Below are positions 5,031 through 11,084 of a stretch of 11,084 nt of DNA, one piece after another. Below the pieces are notes generated by a model, which worked only from the letters and a program-made list of their open reading frames with translations, did not search any database and had not been told where the DNA came from. The stretch comes from Kingella denitrificans ATCC 33394. Lineage in GTDB: Bacteria; Pseudomonadota; Gammaproteobacteria; Burkholderiales; Neisseriaceae. The position numbers and the translations under genes were made by a program. Where the stretch lies: NCBI RefSeq assembly GCF_000190695.1, contig NZ_GL870929.1, forward strand, positions 1,020,511 through 1,031,594, written 5' to 3'. Position 1 is the first letter of the stretch. Every line of letters starts with the position of its first letter.

Positions 5031-6026
5031 ATGATTTACCCTTGGCACCAACCCATTTGGCAACAGCTTGTGTCGCATTGGCAGCGGCTGCCGCACGCCT
5101 GCCTGCTCATCGGCAGGGAACACACGGGCAAAACCGCTTTCGCCCGCCATTTGGCCCAAGCCCTGCTGTGCGAACACCCAAGCAGCCTGCACGAACCCTG
5201 CGGTCAATGCCCGTCCTGCCACCTGTTCGCACAGGACGCGCACCCCGATTTTTACCTCCTCACACCCGAGCAGCCAGAAACCGGCGAAACAACGGCGCGC
5301 AAATTGCAGCAAATCAAAATCGACGTCATCCGCGCCATTTTGGAGCCTTTGCAACAAACCTCGGTGCGCGGCGGCCGGCGCGTAGTGTGCATTTCTCCGG
5401 CGGAAAGCATGAACGTGCAGGCGGCCAACGCCCTGCTAAAAATGCTGGAAGAACCGCCCGAAGCCGTGGTGTTCATCCTTGTCAGCCACAATGCCGACCG
5501 CGTGCTGCCCACCATCCGCAGCCGCTGCCGCGCCCTGCTGCTGCCCCCGCCCGATGCCGCCACCGCCTTGCAGTTTTGGCGGCAGGCACACCCCGAATCC
5601 GCCGACCAGGCCGCACCGCTGCTGGCATTTCACAGCCACGCGCCGCTGTTCGAACCGCAGCCCGAGCAAGACCAATGGCGCGAACAATTACTGCAACTGC
5701 TGGCCGAACCGCGCCTACTGGCGATTTTGGATTATGCCGCGCAATGGGACAAACAGAAACTGCCGCTGGCCGTGCTGCTGGACTGGCTGTACAAATGGCT
5801 GCTGGACATGCTGCTCGTCTCGCAACAACAAGCGCCGCTGTATTATCCGCACCACCAAAGCAGCCTGCACACTGTGGCGCAAAAAACGCAGCCGCACACA
5901 CTTTTTCGCCTAATTGACCACGTTCACCGCCTTTCCCCTTACGGACACCACAGTCTCAATGTTAGAATGCAGGCCGAATCCCTGTTGGGCGAATACCTGC
6001 TGGCGCTAAACCCGAAAACGCGCTGA
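5031..6026 (+). CDS. holB: DNA polymerase III delta' subunit
   Basis: 331-residue clamp-loader subunit. Delta' is part of the AAA+ complex that opens the beta sliding clamp and loads it onto primed DNA. It starts MIYPWHQPIWQQLV, as delta' proteins do (YPW). A Walker-A-like loop GREHTGKT spans residues 28-35. Four cysteines, C47, C57, C60 and C63 (CGQCPSC), form the zinc module. LLKMLEEPP (135-143) and the SRC motif at 164-166 (TIRSRC) follow, the latter the arginine-finger motif shared with DnaX. The C-terminal helical domain is less conserved. The start is the ATG at 5031; a long in-frame extension upstream overlaps the DUF1841 gene and is not real. Unlike E. coli delta', this copy retains a GKT in the P-loop. 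Two exact DUS copies lie inside the gene (5180-5191, 5858-5869). Next is pilZ, 49 bases on, a known gene order in proteobacteria. Confidence 0.95.
   Translation: MIYPWHQPIWQQLVSHWQRLPHACLLIGREHTGKTAFARHLAQALLCEHPSSLHEPCGQCPSCHLFAQDAHPDFYLLTPEQPETGETTARKLQQIKIDVIRAILEPLQQTSVRGGRRVVCISPAESMNVQAANALLKMLEEPPEAVVFILVSHNADRVLPTIRSRCRALLLPPPDAATALQFWRQAHPESADQAAPLLAFHSHAPLFEPQPEQDQWREQLLQLLAEPRLLAILDYAAQWDKQKLPLAVLLDWLYKWLLDMLLVSQQQAPLYYPHHQSSLHTVAQKTQPHTLFRLIDHVHRLSPYGHHSLNVRMQAESLLGEYLLALNPKTR
5180..5191 (+). repeat. DNA uptake sequence (king3 type) inside holB
   Basis: Exact AAGCAGCCTGCA within the zinc-module coding region; it encodes the SSLH residues just before C57. Confidence 0.8.
5858..5869 (+). 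repeat. DNA uptake sequence (king3 type) inside holB
   Basis: Exact AAGCAGCCTGCA in the C-terminal part of holB, in the same frame and again coding SSLH (QSSLHTVAQ). DUS are therefore tolerated here as the same peptide word. Confidence 0.8.
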
Positions 6027-6075
6027 CCGACCCGACAACGCATTACCCAATTATTCAAATCGATAGGAAGCCCAC

Positions 6076-6468
6076 ATGAGCAACCCCGCACCTCAAGCCG
6101 CCCCGAATGCGGCCGCCAAAAGCGCACCCGGCCGCATGCTGCAACTGCGTTTGGAAAGCAAACCGGTCATCTATGCCAGCTATATGTCGTTTCTGGAATA
6201 CGGCGGCGTGTTCCTGCCCACCGACGACAAATTCGATATGGGCGAAGAAATCCTGCTGGTTTTGGAATTGGTCGGTTTGGGAAAAACCGAAAAAATCTTC
6301 ATCAAAACCAATGTCTGCTGGATTAACGCCAACCCAAGCGCCAGCGGCCGCCCAAAAGGCATCGGCCTGGCATTCGGTTCGGACGAGTCCGGCCTGAAAG
6401 CCAAAACCATTTTTGAAAATATATTGTCCGGCCTGCTGCACAACGAACGCCCGACATACACGCTGTAA
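6076..6468 (+). CDS. pilZ: PilZ-domain type IV pilus protein
   Basis: 130-residue PilZ-domain protein. In Neisseria and Pseudomonas this small cytoplasmic protein is needed for type IV pilus assembly or function, and pili also drive DNA uptake. A disordered Ala/Pro-rich N-terminus (about 20 residues) precedes the beta-barrel: RMLQLRLESKP, then FLEYGGVFLPT (39-49), VCWINANP and the closing strand RPKGIGLAF (92-100). The c-di-GMP-binding motifs RxxxR and (D/N)xSxxG are not present at the expected places, as in the pilus-type PilZ that does not bind this messenger. ATG 6076 has AGGA at 6063-6066. It sits between holB and tatD, the conserved order in many proteobacteria. A DUS hairpin terminator starts 20 bases after the stop. 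Confidence 0.92.
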   Translation: MSNPAPQAAPNAAAKSAPGRMLQLRLESKPVIYASYMSFLEYGGVFLPTDDKFDMGEEILLVLELVGLGKTEKIFIKTNVCWINANPSASGRPKGIGLAFGSDESGLKAKTIFENILSGLLHNERPTYTL

Positions 6469-6488
6469 CCGCAGCCGCCCGAACACAC

Positions 6489-6534
6489 AAAAGCAGCCTG
6501 CACTTCCCCCGTCCCCAAAGTGCAGGCTGCTTTT
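6489..6534 (+). terminator. Hairpin terminator made of an inverted DUS pair (after pilZ)
   Basis: 17-bp perfect stem (6489-6505 with 6518-6534), 12-base C-rich loop, and a run of four T closing the 3' arm. The arms carry the exact uptake words 6491-6502 (+) and 6521-6532 (-). It separates the holB-pilZ transcript from tatD. Confidence 0.88.
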
Positions 6535-6564
6535 GCCCGCCAATCACTTTTGGACAAAGCAACC

Positions 6565-7353
6565 ATGTTCCTCATCGACTCCCACTGCCACCTGAATTTC
6601 GACAGCCTCTCCGGCCGCCTGCCCGAAGTCTTCGCCAACATGGCGCACAACCAAGTCGCCCAAGCCCTCGTCATCAGCGTGAGCCGCGAAAGTTTCGCCC
6701 AAGTGTTGGCGCTGGCCGAACAGAACGACCACCTTTTCGCCACCGTCGGCATCCACCCCGACAGCGAAACCGCCGCCGAATTCAGCCTGGACGAACTTTT
6801 GCAGCACGCACGCCACCCAAAAGTAGTCGGCATCGGCGAAACCGGCCTTGACTACCACTGGTGCAGCGGCGATTTGACCTGGCAGCACAACCGCTTCATC
6901 ACCCACATCCAAGCCGCCAACCAAAGCGGCCTGCCGCTGATTATCCACACCCGCAAAGCCGCCGACGACACCATGCGCCTGATGGCCGAACACCGCGCCG
7001 AAAAAGCCGTCATGCACTGCTTTTCCGAAGATGTGCGCATCGCCAAAATCGCGCTGGACTTGGGCTATTATTTATCGTTTTCCGGCATCGTAACCTTCAA
7101 AAACGCCAAAGACATCCAAGCCGCCGCGCAATATTGCCCGCTTGACCGACTGCTGGTGGAAACCGACGCGCCCTTCCTCGCCCCCGTGCCCCACCGCGGC
7201 AAAACCAACGAACCGGCCTATGTGCGCCACACCGCCGAATTTCTGGCGCAACTGCGCGGCGACACGTTGGAAAACATTGCCCGTGCCAGCAGCGAAAACT
7301 TCTACCGCCTGTTCGACAAAGTCACGCCTTATACCGAATCGTCAGCCAGATAG
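6565..7353 (+). CDS. tatD: TatD family metal-dependent hydrolase (DNase)
   Basis: 262-residue TIM-barrel hydrolase of the TatD family, metal-dependent nucleases with 3'-5' exonuclease activity in E. coli. The metal ligands appear in order: D5-S-H7-C-H9, H64 in GIHP, E92 in GETGLDY, H128 in HTRKA, H151 in MHCFSE and D201 in VETDAPFLAP. PHRGKTNEP (209-217) is the family's C-terminal signature. The start is the ATG at 6565, which puts the strand FLIDSHCHL at the N-terminus as usual; the GTG at 6520 in the same frame lies within the terminator stem and is rejected. No good Shine-Dalgarno sequence is seen. tatD after pilZ is a conserved order, but here a terminator stands between them, so tatD needs readthrough or its own promoter. 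Neighbouring YcfH-type proteins are close relatives. Confidence 0.93.
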   Translation: MFLIDSHCHLNFDSLSGRLPEVFANMAHNQVAQALVISVSRESFAQVLALAEQNDHLFATVGIHPDSETAAEFSLDELLQHARHPKVVGIGETGLDYHWCSGDLTWQHNRFITHIQAANQSGLPLIIHTRKAADDTMRLMAEHRAEKAVMHCFSEDVRIAKIALDLGYYLSFSGIVTFKNAKDIQAAAQYCPLDRLLVETDAPFLAPVPHRGKTNEPAYVRHTAEFLAQLRGDTLENIARASSENFYRLFDKVTPYTESSAR

Positions 7354-7375
7354 AGAACCCCGATAAAACGCCGCA

Positions 7376-7418
7376 AAAAGCAGCCTGCACTTTAAATTCC
7401 CCAGTGCAGGCTGCTTTT
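7376..7418 (+). terminator. Hairpin terminator made of an inverted DUS pair (after tatD)
   Basis: 16-bp perfect stem (7376-7391 with 7403-7418), 11-base loop TTAAATTCCCC, and T-run at the end. Exact uptake words at 7378-7389 (+) and 7405-7416 (-). Nearly the same sequence returns at 8024-8069. Confidence 0.88.
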
Positions 7419-7429
7419 ACCACCCGCAC

Positions 7430-7458
7430 TTGTTGCCCGCCCCGCAACCTGCTAAAAT
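7430..7458 (+). promoter_or_regulatory. Candidate promoter of the small membrane protein gene
   Basis: Extended -10 TGCTAAAAT (7450-7458), with a weak TTGTTG 17 bases upstream of the hexamer. The transcript would start about 25 bases before the ATG at 7491. Confidence 0.5.
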
Positions 7459-7490
7459 CCACGCTTTCCAACCCTCCTAGATATTTGTTT

Positions 7491-8006
7491 ATGAATATAA
7501 AATCCATTTTACTCTGCCTTATTTTGATCCCATTCGGCATTATGTCGCTGATTAGCGGCTACCGCACGACAAAAAACAACAGCCTGTTTCAGGAAACCAG
7601 CAAAACGGCCACGTTCACGCCGGCCAGTGACGGATACACCGAATACCGCAAACGCAGGAGCAGCAAGGTCTATTACACCCTGGACGAGATGACCTACACG
7701 GCGGAAACGGGCGAAACGGTCAATGTCAAATCCGTTACCGTCGATGCGGATGAATTGGCCAAACTGAAAGCGGGCGAAGGCATCCAATGCAGCTATCTAC
7801 CGTCAGACAAGCAGAACGTGCGCTGCCAACACAGCGAAGAACCGAGCGCGTGGAAGGATTTCTTGTCGGGATTGGTTTCGTTGTTCGTTGCGGGCAGCAT
7901 TTTCATGAACGCGCGCCGCGAGAAACAGCAATATGAAGAAGAATATGAAGACGACGAAGATGACGATACGGATCACCGCAAAGATGACGGTGTCCGCTTT
8001 TCATAA
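7491..8006 (+). CDS. Small membrane protein, DUF3592-like
   Basis: 171 residues. A hydrophobic segment at about 4-23 (SILLCLILIPFGIMSLISG) is followed by a soluble domain of about 95 residues containing short beta-strands (KVYYTLDEMTYTAETGET). A second hydrophobic segment follows at about 125-139 (LSGLVSLFVAGSIF), then a basic stop (NARREK) and a strongly acidic tail of about 20 residues (EEEYEDDEDDDTD). Two membrane helices with a beta domain between them is the pattern of DUF3592 proteins; function unknown. The ATG at 7491 is chosen because the first helix then follows directly; an upstream GTG at 7404 lies in the terminator. No Shine-Dalgarno sequence is visible. The gene is framed by two nearly identical DUS hairpins, which may have helped it be acquired as a unit. 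Assignment is by architecture, not strong motifs. Confidence 0.7.
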   Translation: MNIKSILLCLILIPFGIMSLISGYRTTKNNSLFQETSKTATFTPASDGYTEYRKRRSSKVYYTLDEMTYTAETGETVNVKSVTVDADELAKLKAGEGIQCSYLPSDKQNVRCQHSEEPSAWKDFLSGLVSLFVAGSIFMNARREKQQYEEEYEDDEDDDTDHRKDDGVRFS

Positions 8007-8023
8007 ACAGTGATTTTTGCCGC

Positions 8024-8069
8024 AAAAAGCAGCCTGCACTTTCAATTTCCCCAGTGCAGGCTGCTTTTT
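8024..8069. terminator. Bidirectional hairpin terminator made of an inverted DUS pair
   Basis: 17-bp perfect stem (8024-8040 with 8053-8069), 12-base loop TTCAATTTCCCC, with five A at one side and five T at the other, so it can act in both directions between convergent genes. Exact uptake words at 8027-8038 (+) and 8055-8066 (-). The Correia-like element begins at its last base. Confidence 0.85.
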
Positions 8070-8141
8070 ATAGTGGATTAAAATAAAAATAAGACAAGGC
8101 GGCGAGCCAACGCCGTATCATTGCGATTTTAATTCACTATA
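8069..8141. mobile_element. Short Correia-like MITE
   Basis: 73 bp bounded by inverted repeats: TATAGTGGATTAAAAT on the left, and TATAGTGAATTAAAAT read inwards from the right, 15 of 16 bases equal. The TATAGTGGATTA end is that of the neisserial Correia/NEMIS and related AT-rich repeats. The interior (GACAAGGCGGCGAGCC, AACGCCGTAT) also resembles them in shortened form. Such elements insert at TA; here TA is found at each end. It forms the 3' end of the ferritin-like gene. Naming is from memory of the element's ends; an internally deleted copy is likely. Confidence 0.75.
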
Positions 8142-8966
8142 TGCGCCGTGTTCGCGGTTGGCCTGCTCAAAATCGTGCAGCATGGCCAATTCGAATTCGC
8201 TAAACCCTGCCCGCTGCCGCGCTTCGGTGTTCACATAGCCGCGGAACACGAACATATCGTGCTGCTGCAACAGTCGGCGGAACAAGGCCATCGGCTCCAA
8301 CTGCCGCTCTTGGCACAGATGATGATACCAGCGGTTGCCGATGCGCACATGCCCCACTTCGTCGCGGTAGATAATGTCCAGCACTTCGCAGGTGGCCGTG
8401 TCGCCGCGCTGCGCCACTTTGGCGCGAATGGCAGGGGTCACGTCCAAGCCGCGCGCTTCCAGCACCCTCGGCACCAAGGCCATGCGCAACAGCGGGTCGT
8501 AGGCCGTTTGCCGCGCCATGTCCCACAAATGCGCGTGCGCCGGAAAGTCGCCGTAATCGAAACCGTGTTCGCGCAGCCGTTCGCGCATCAGCAGGAAATG
8601 GTCGCATTCTTCTTTGGCCACGCCCAACCAGTCGCCCGTAAATTCGCGCGGCAGGCTGCGGAAACGGTAGGCCGCGTCCAAGGCCAGGTTGATGGCGTTG
8701 AACTCGATGTGCGCGATGGCGTGCAGCATGGCGGCATAACCCTCCGGCGTGGAGAGTTTGCGCGATTCCACCTGCGTATGTGGCACCAGCGGCGGCTTCG
8801 GCGGCCGTCCGGCCACCAAAATGTCTTCTGCGGGGGGTGCAGGCTGCTTTTCATCGGCCGTGCAGCCTGCCAGCCAATGTTCGTGGGCGGCATAAGTGTG
8901 GCGGCATTTTTCGTCCGCATCCTGCGCCAAAAGTGCTTGGTGCAGCAGGGAATAAAGCGTTTTCAT
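8118..8966 (-). CDS. Ferritin-like DUF455 protein with element-encoded C-terminus
   Basis: 282-residue protein of the DUF455/COG2833 group, predicted to have a ferritin-like four-helix bundle with a di-iron site. Candidate ligands occur in the right order: E88 (HIEFNAINLALDA), E120 and H123 (EECDH), E170 (VLEARGLD), E203 and H206 (DEVGH). Relatives include the tRNA hydroxylase MiaE, but the activity of this group is not known. The N-terminal part (residues 1-60) carries a Pro-rich, variable linker with an in-gene uptake word (8838-8849). The start is the ATG at 8966, followed by a helix typical of the family. The last seven codons (YSELKSQ) and the TGA lie inside the Correia-like element. Without that insert, the codon after A275 would be TAA. 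It is convergent with the membrane protein gene. Confidence 0.88.
   Translation of the reverse strand: MKTLYSLLHQALLAQDADEKCRHTYAAHEHWLAGCTADEKQPAPPAEDILVAGRPPKPPLVPHTQVESRKLSTPEGYAAMLHAIAHIEFNAINLALDAAYRFRSLPREFTGDWLGVAKEECDHFLLMRERLREHGFDYGDFPAHAHLWDMARQTAYDPLLRMALVPRVLEARGLDVTPAIRAKVAQRGDTATCEVLDIIYRDEVGHVRIGNRWYHHLCQERQLEPMALFRRLLQQHDMFVFRGYVNTEARQRAGFSEFELAMLHDFEQANREHGAYSELKSQ
8838..8849 (-). repeat. DNA uptake sequence (king3 type) inside the DUF455 gene
   Basis: Exact AAGCAGCCTGCA on the minus strand, the same strand as the gene, in the Pro-rich linker. It codes KQPAPP, a part where sequence constraint is probably low. Confidence 0.8.
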
Positions 8967-9051
8967 AAGCGTTTTGCGTAAACAAGTTTTAAAATCAGGT
9001 TAAACAAGCCATTTTTTCCGGATATTTTTCAAACAAATAGCCCTGCGCCTT

Positions 9052-9060
9052 ATTTTAACA
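9052..9060 (-). promoter_or_regulatory. Candidate extended -10 promoter of the DUF455 gene
   Basis: The minus strand reads TGTTAAAAT from 9060 to 9052, about 85 bases upstream of the start at 8966. The form matches the TGnTAAnAT boxes before lolA, ychF and the membrane protein gene. No clear -35. Confidence 0.35.
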
Positions 9061-9092
9061 CACGCAAAACCTGTGGCGCACGGCGCGAGAAA

Positions 9093-9101
9093 TGTTAAGA
9101 T
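9093..9101 (+). promoter_or_regulatory. Candidate extended -10 promoter of lolA
   Basis: TGTTAAGAT at 9093-9101, about 37 bases before the lolA ATG, with no recognisable -35. An extended -10 can function without one. Confidence 0.45.
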
Positions 9102-9138
9102 TTAAGCCGTTTCGATTTTATCGCACAAAGGAAAACGA

Positions 9139-9756
9139 ATGATGAAAAACTGGAAAACCGCTTTCGGCACCGCCATCGTCTGCCTGATGGCCGCACAAGC
9201 GCAGGCAGGCGCGATTGACGCACTCAAACAGTTCAACAGCGATGCAGACGGCATCAGCGGCAACTTCACCCAAACCGTCCGCGCCCGCAACAAAAACCAA
9301 ACCGCCTCCGGCACATTCCAAATCCTGCGCCCCGGCCTGTTCAAATGGTCGTACACCCGCCCTTATAAGCAAGTAATTGTGGGCGACGGTTCGCACATCT
9401 GGCTGTATGACATGGATTTGAAACAGGTAACGCGCTCCAACCAAGACCAAACCATCGGCGACAGCCCTGCGGCGATTTTGTCCAACAAGAGCGCGCTGGA
9501 ATCGAGCTACACGCTCAAAGAAGACGGCAACAAAAACGGCATTGATTATGTGCTGGCCACGCCGCGCAAAAACAACGCAGGCTACCAATTCATCCGCATC
9601 GGCTTCAAAGGCAACGCATTGGCCGCGATGGAGCTGAAAGACAGCTTCGGCAACCAAACCACCATCCAGTTTAACCAGTTGAACACCAAACCGAATTTGT
9701 CGCGTTCCGCATTCAAATTCACGCCACCTGCCGGTGTGGACGTGCTGGAACAATAA
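9139..9756 (+). CDS. lolA: Outer-membrane lipoprotein carrier protein
   Basis: 205-residue periplasmic chaperone that takes lipoproteins from the LolCDE transporter in the inner membrane and hands them to LolB, or directly to the outer membrane. The signal peptide is clear: MMKNWK, hydrophobic FGTAIVCLMAA, and a type I cleavage site AQA at 21-23. The mature part shows the LolA pattern: an early ISGNFTQTVRARNKNQTASG strand pair, GTFQILRPGLFKWSY (58-72), VGDGSHIWLYDMDLKQVTR, and a C-terminal half ending FKFTPPAGVDVLEQ. The arginine-containing RPGLFKW block is the best single signature (E. coli Arg43 region). Start: ATG 9139 with AAGGA at 9127-9131; the second ATG (9142) is an equal alternative. 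A hairpin terminator follows. Confidence 0.94.
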   Translation: MMKNWKTAFGTAIVCLMAAQAQAGAIDALKQFNSDADGISGNFTQTVRARNKNQTASGTFQILRPGLFKWSYTRPYKQVIVGDGSHIWLYDMDLKQVTRSNQDQTIGDSPAAILSNKSALESSYTLKEDGNKNGIDYVLATPRKNNAGYQFIRIGFKGNALAAMELKDSFGNQTTIQFNQLNTKPNLSRSAFKFTPPAGVDVLEQ

Positions 9757-9778
9757 ACCGTCCGCCCCTTCCCATCCG

Positions 9779-9815
9779 CCGCCTGTCCGCCGATTATGTG
9801 CCGACAGGCGGTTTT
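9779..9815 (+). terminator. Rho-independent terminator of lolA
   Basis: 9-bp GC-rich stem CCGCCTGTC / GACAGGCGG (9779-9787 with 9803-9811), 15-base loop, followed by TTTT. It starts 23 bases after the stop codon and is separate from the DUS at 9825. Confidence 0.75.
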
Positions 9816-9824
9816 GCCTGCCAA

Positions 9825-9836
9825 AAGCAGCCTGCA
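9825..9836 (+). repeat. DNA uptake sequence (king3 type), single copy
   Basis: Exact AAGCAGCCTGCA between the lolA terminator and the ychF promoter; the only intergenic copy in the window that neither lies in a hairpin nor abuts a start codon. Confidence 0.88.
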
Positions 9837-9847
9837 CCCCGCTTTTA

Positions 9848-9856
9848 TGTTAAAAT
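9848..9856 (+). promoter_or_regulatory. Candidate extended -10 promoter of ychF
   Basis: TGTTAAAAT (9848-9856), about 35 bases before the ychF start codon. The -35 position would overlap the DUS at 9825-9836 and has no consensus. Confidence 0.5.
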
Positions 9857-9891
9857 CGCGCCTTTGAATTTTTATTTGACGAAAGAATATC

Positions 9892-10983
9892 ATGAGCTTG
9901 AAATGCGGCATCGTAGGCCTGCCCAATGTCGGCAAATCCACCCTGTTTAACGCGCTGACCAAATCCGGCATCGAAGCGGCCAACTATCCGTTCTGCACCA
10001 TCGAACCGAACGTCGGCATTGTGGAAGTGCCCGACCCGCGCATGGACGAATTGGCCAAAATCGTCAATCCGCAGCGCATGCAGCCTGCCATTGTCGAATT
10101 TGTCGATATTGCAGGCTTGGTGGCCGGTGCCAGCAAAGGCGAAGGCTTGGGTAACCAGTTCCTCGCCAACATCCGCGAAACCGATGCCATCGTGAACGTG
10201 GTGCGCTGCTTCGACGACGACAACATCATCCACGTTGCGGGCAAAGTCGATCCGATTGCCGACATTGAAACCATCGGCACGGAATTGGCGCTGGCGGATT
10301 TGGCCAGCGTGGAAAAAGCCATCATCCGCGAAGGCAAACGCGCCAAATCGGGCGACAAAGACGCGCAAAAACTGGTGGCGGTGCTGGAAAAACTGCTGCC
10401 GCATTTGAATGAAGGCAAGCCCGTGCGCTCGTTCGGCTTGGACAAAGACGAACTGGCTCTGCTGCGCCCGCTGTTCCTGCTGACGGCGAAACCCGCCATG
10501 TATGTAGCGAACGTGTCGGAAGACGGCTTCACCGATAATCCGCATTTTGACCGCCTGAAAGCGCTGGCGGAACAGGAAAACGCGCCCATCGTGGCAATTT
10601 GTGCCGCCATCGAAAGCGACATTGCCGAATTGGAAGACGATGAAAAAGCCGAATTCCTGGCAGAAATGGGCATGGAAGAAGCCGGCTTGAACCGCCTTAT
10701 CCGCGCGGGCTACGATTTGCTCGGCCTGCAAACCTATTTCACCGCCGGTGTGAAGGAAGTGCGTGCGTGGACCATCCACAAAGGCGACACCGCACCGCAG
10801 GCCGCCGGCGTTATCCACACCGATTTCGAACGCGGCTTCATCCGCGCCCAAGTGATTGCATACGACGACTTTATCGCGCTGGGCGGCGAGGCGAAGGCCA
10901 AAGAAGCGGGCAAAATGCGCGCCGAGGGCAAAGAATATATCGTGCAGGACGGCGATGTGATTCACTTCTTGTTCAACGTGTAA
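9892..10983 (+). CDS. ychF: Redox-regulated ATPase YchF (Obg family)
   Basis: 363 residues, the usual length for YchF. This Obg-related P-loop protein prefers ATP, binds ribosomes and takes part in stress responses. Visible motifs: G1 GLPNVGKST (9-17); C35 in YPFCTIEPNVG, the position of the redox-sensitive cysteine of E. coli YchF; G3 DIAG (72-75), followed by GASKGEGLGN; and NVSE (207-210), the altered G4 (NxxE instead of NKxD) that explains ATP use. A coiled helical region and the C-terminal TGS-like domain (TYFTAGVKEVRAWTI to GDVIHFLFNV) complete it. Start: ATG 9892, giving the standard MSLKCGIVGLPNVGKS. The ribosome-binding site is weak (GAAAGAA). Probably monocistronic: own promoter and a strong DUS hairpin after it. 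A long open frame on the opposite strand is a shadow of its codon bias. Confidence 0.97.
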   Translation: MSLKCGIVGLPNVGKSTLFNALTKSGIEAANYPFCTIEPNVGIVEVPDPRMDELAKIVNPQRMQPAIVEFVDIAGLVAGASKGEGLGNQFLANIRETDAIVNVVRCFDDDNIIHVAGKVDPIADIETIGTELALADLASVEKAIIREGKRAKSGDKDAQKLVAVLEKLLPHLNEGKPVRSFGLDKDELALLRPLFLLTAKPAMYVANVSEDGFTDNPHFDRLKALAEQENAPIVAICAAIESDIAELEDDEKAEFLAEMGMEEAGLNRLIRAGYDLLGLQTYFTAGVKEVRAWTIHKGDTAPQAAGVIHTDFERGFIRAQVIAYDDFIALGGEAKAKEAGKMRAEGKEYIVQDGDVIHFLFNV

Positions 10984-11004
10984 ACCGCTGCCGTATCGCG
11001 CATT

Positions 11005-11052
11005 AAAGTGCAGGCTGCTTTTGGGATGATTCAAAAGCAGCCTGCACTTTTT
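11005..11052 (+). terminator. Hairpin terminator made of an inverted DUS pair (after ychF)
   Basis: 19-bp perfect stem (11005-11023 with 11032-11050), 8-base loop, followed by further T. Here the minus-strand word comes first (11009-11020) and the plus-strand word second (11035-11046), the reverse order of the other three pairs. It starts 21 bases after the ychF stop codon. Confidence 0.9.
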
Positions 11053-11084
11053 CTGCCGCCGCACAAAAAATAGGCAAACGGAGA

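Noticed and set aside
8148..8981. A 277-codon open frame on the plus strand
   Set aside because: Antisense to the DUF455 gene, whose two ExxH motifs and conserved helices support the minus strand instead.
6489..11052. Inverted AAGCAGCCTGCA pairs as insertion-sequence ends or a CRISPR array
   Set aside because: The words occur as short hairpins right after stop codons and as single copies; no transposase, no target duplications and no regular spacers. DUS terminators explain them.
9850..11064. A 404-codon open frame on the minus strand
   Set aside because: It lies antisense to ychF, which has every expected motif; the Phe/Gln/His/Gly-rich product is the usual shadow of GC-biased codons.

Overview
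The window looks like chromosome from a member of the Neisseriaceae. Three things point there. The 12-mer AAGCAGCCTGCA occurs 14 times and matches, as I recall it, the AA-king3 dialect of the neisserial DNA uptake sequence (DUS) described for Kingella oralis-type bacteria. The tmRNA encodes the tag ANDETYALAA, which I recall from Neisseria. A short Correia-like element with TATAGTG termini is present. Genus and species are inferred, not proven.

Left part (1-1440): two divergent calcineurin-type metallophosphoesterase genes. One is cut by the window edge; the other is complete and followed by a terminator. This block has no DUS of the dialect used further right. It carries words of other dialects (exact Eikenella-type at 349-360, exact Simonsiella-type at 211-222), which suggests DNA from a relative.

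Middle part (1441-4033): a gene-poor, AT-richer stretch, then the recombination module of an integrative element: a broken AlpA-like regulator, an excisionase-like gene and a tyrosine integrase interrupted by an in-frame TAG. The integrase frame runs into the 3' end of ssrA (tmRNA, minus strand, 4033-4397). This is the layout of an element integrated at the ssrA 3' end. The module looks degraded and probably immobile; the other attachment site is not seen.

Right part (4398-11084): a dense housekeeping backbone with frequent king3-type DUS. A DUF1841 gene, holB (clamp-loader delta'), pilZ and tatD run in the same direction. Then come a small membrane protein gene, a convergent ferritin-like (DUF455) gene, lolA (lipoprotein carrier) and ychF (ribosome-associated ATPase). 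Four inverted DUS pairs form the hairpin terminators after pilZ, tatD, the membrane gene and ychF.

The observations most worth following are: a Correia-like element that entered exactly at the DUF455 stop codon and now supplies its last seven codons and a new stop; the change of DUS dialect across ssrA; a gene flanked by two near-identical DUS hairpins; and DUS copies that occupy the ribosome-binding position of two genes. I found no convincing wholly new multi-gene system.
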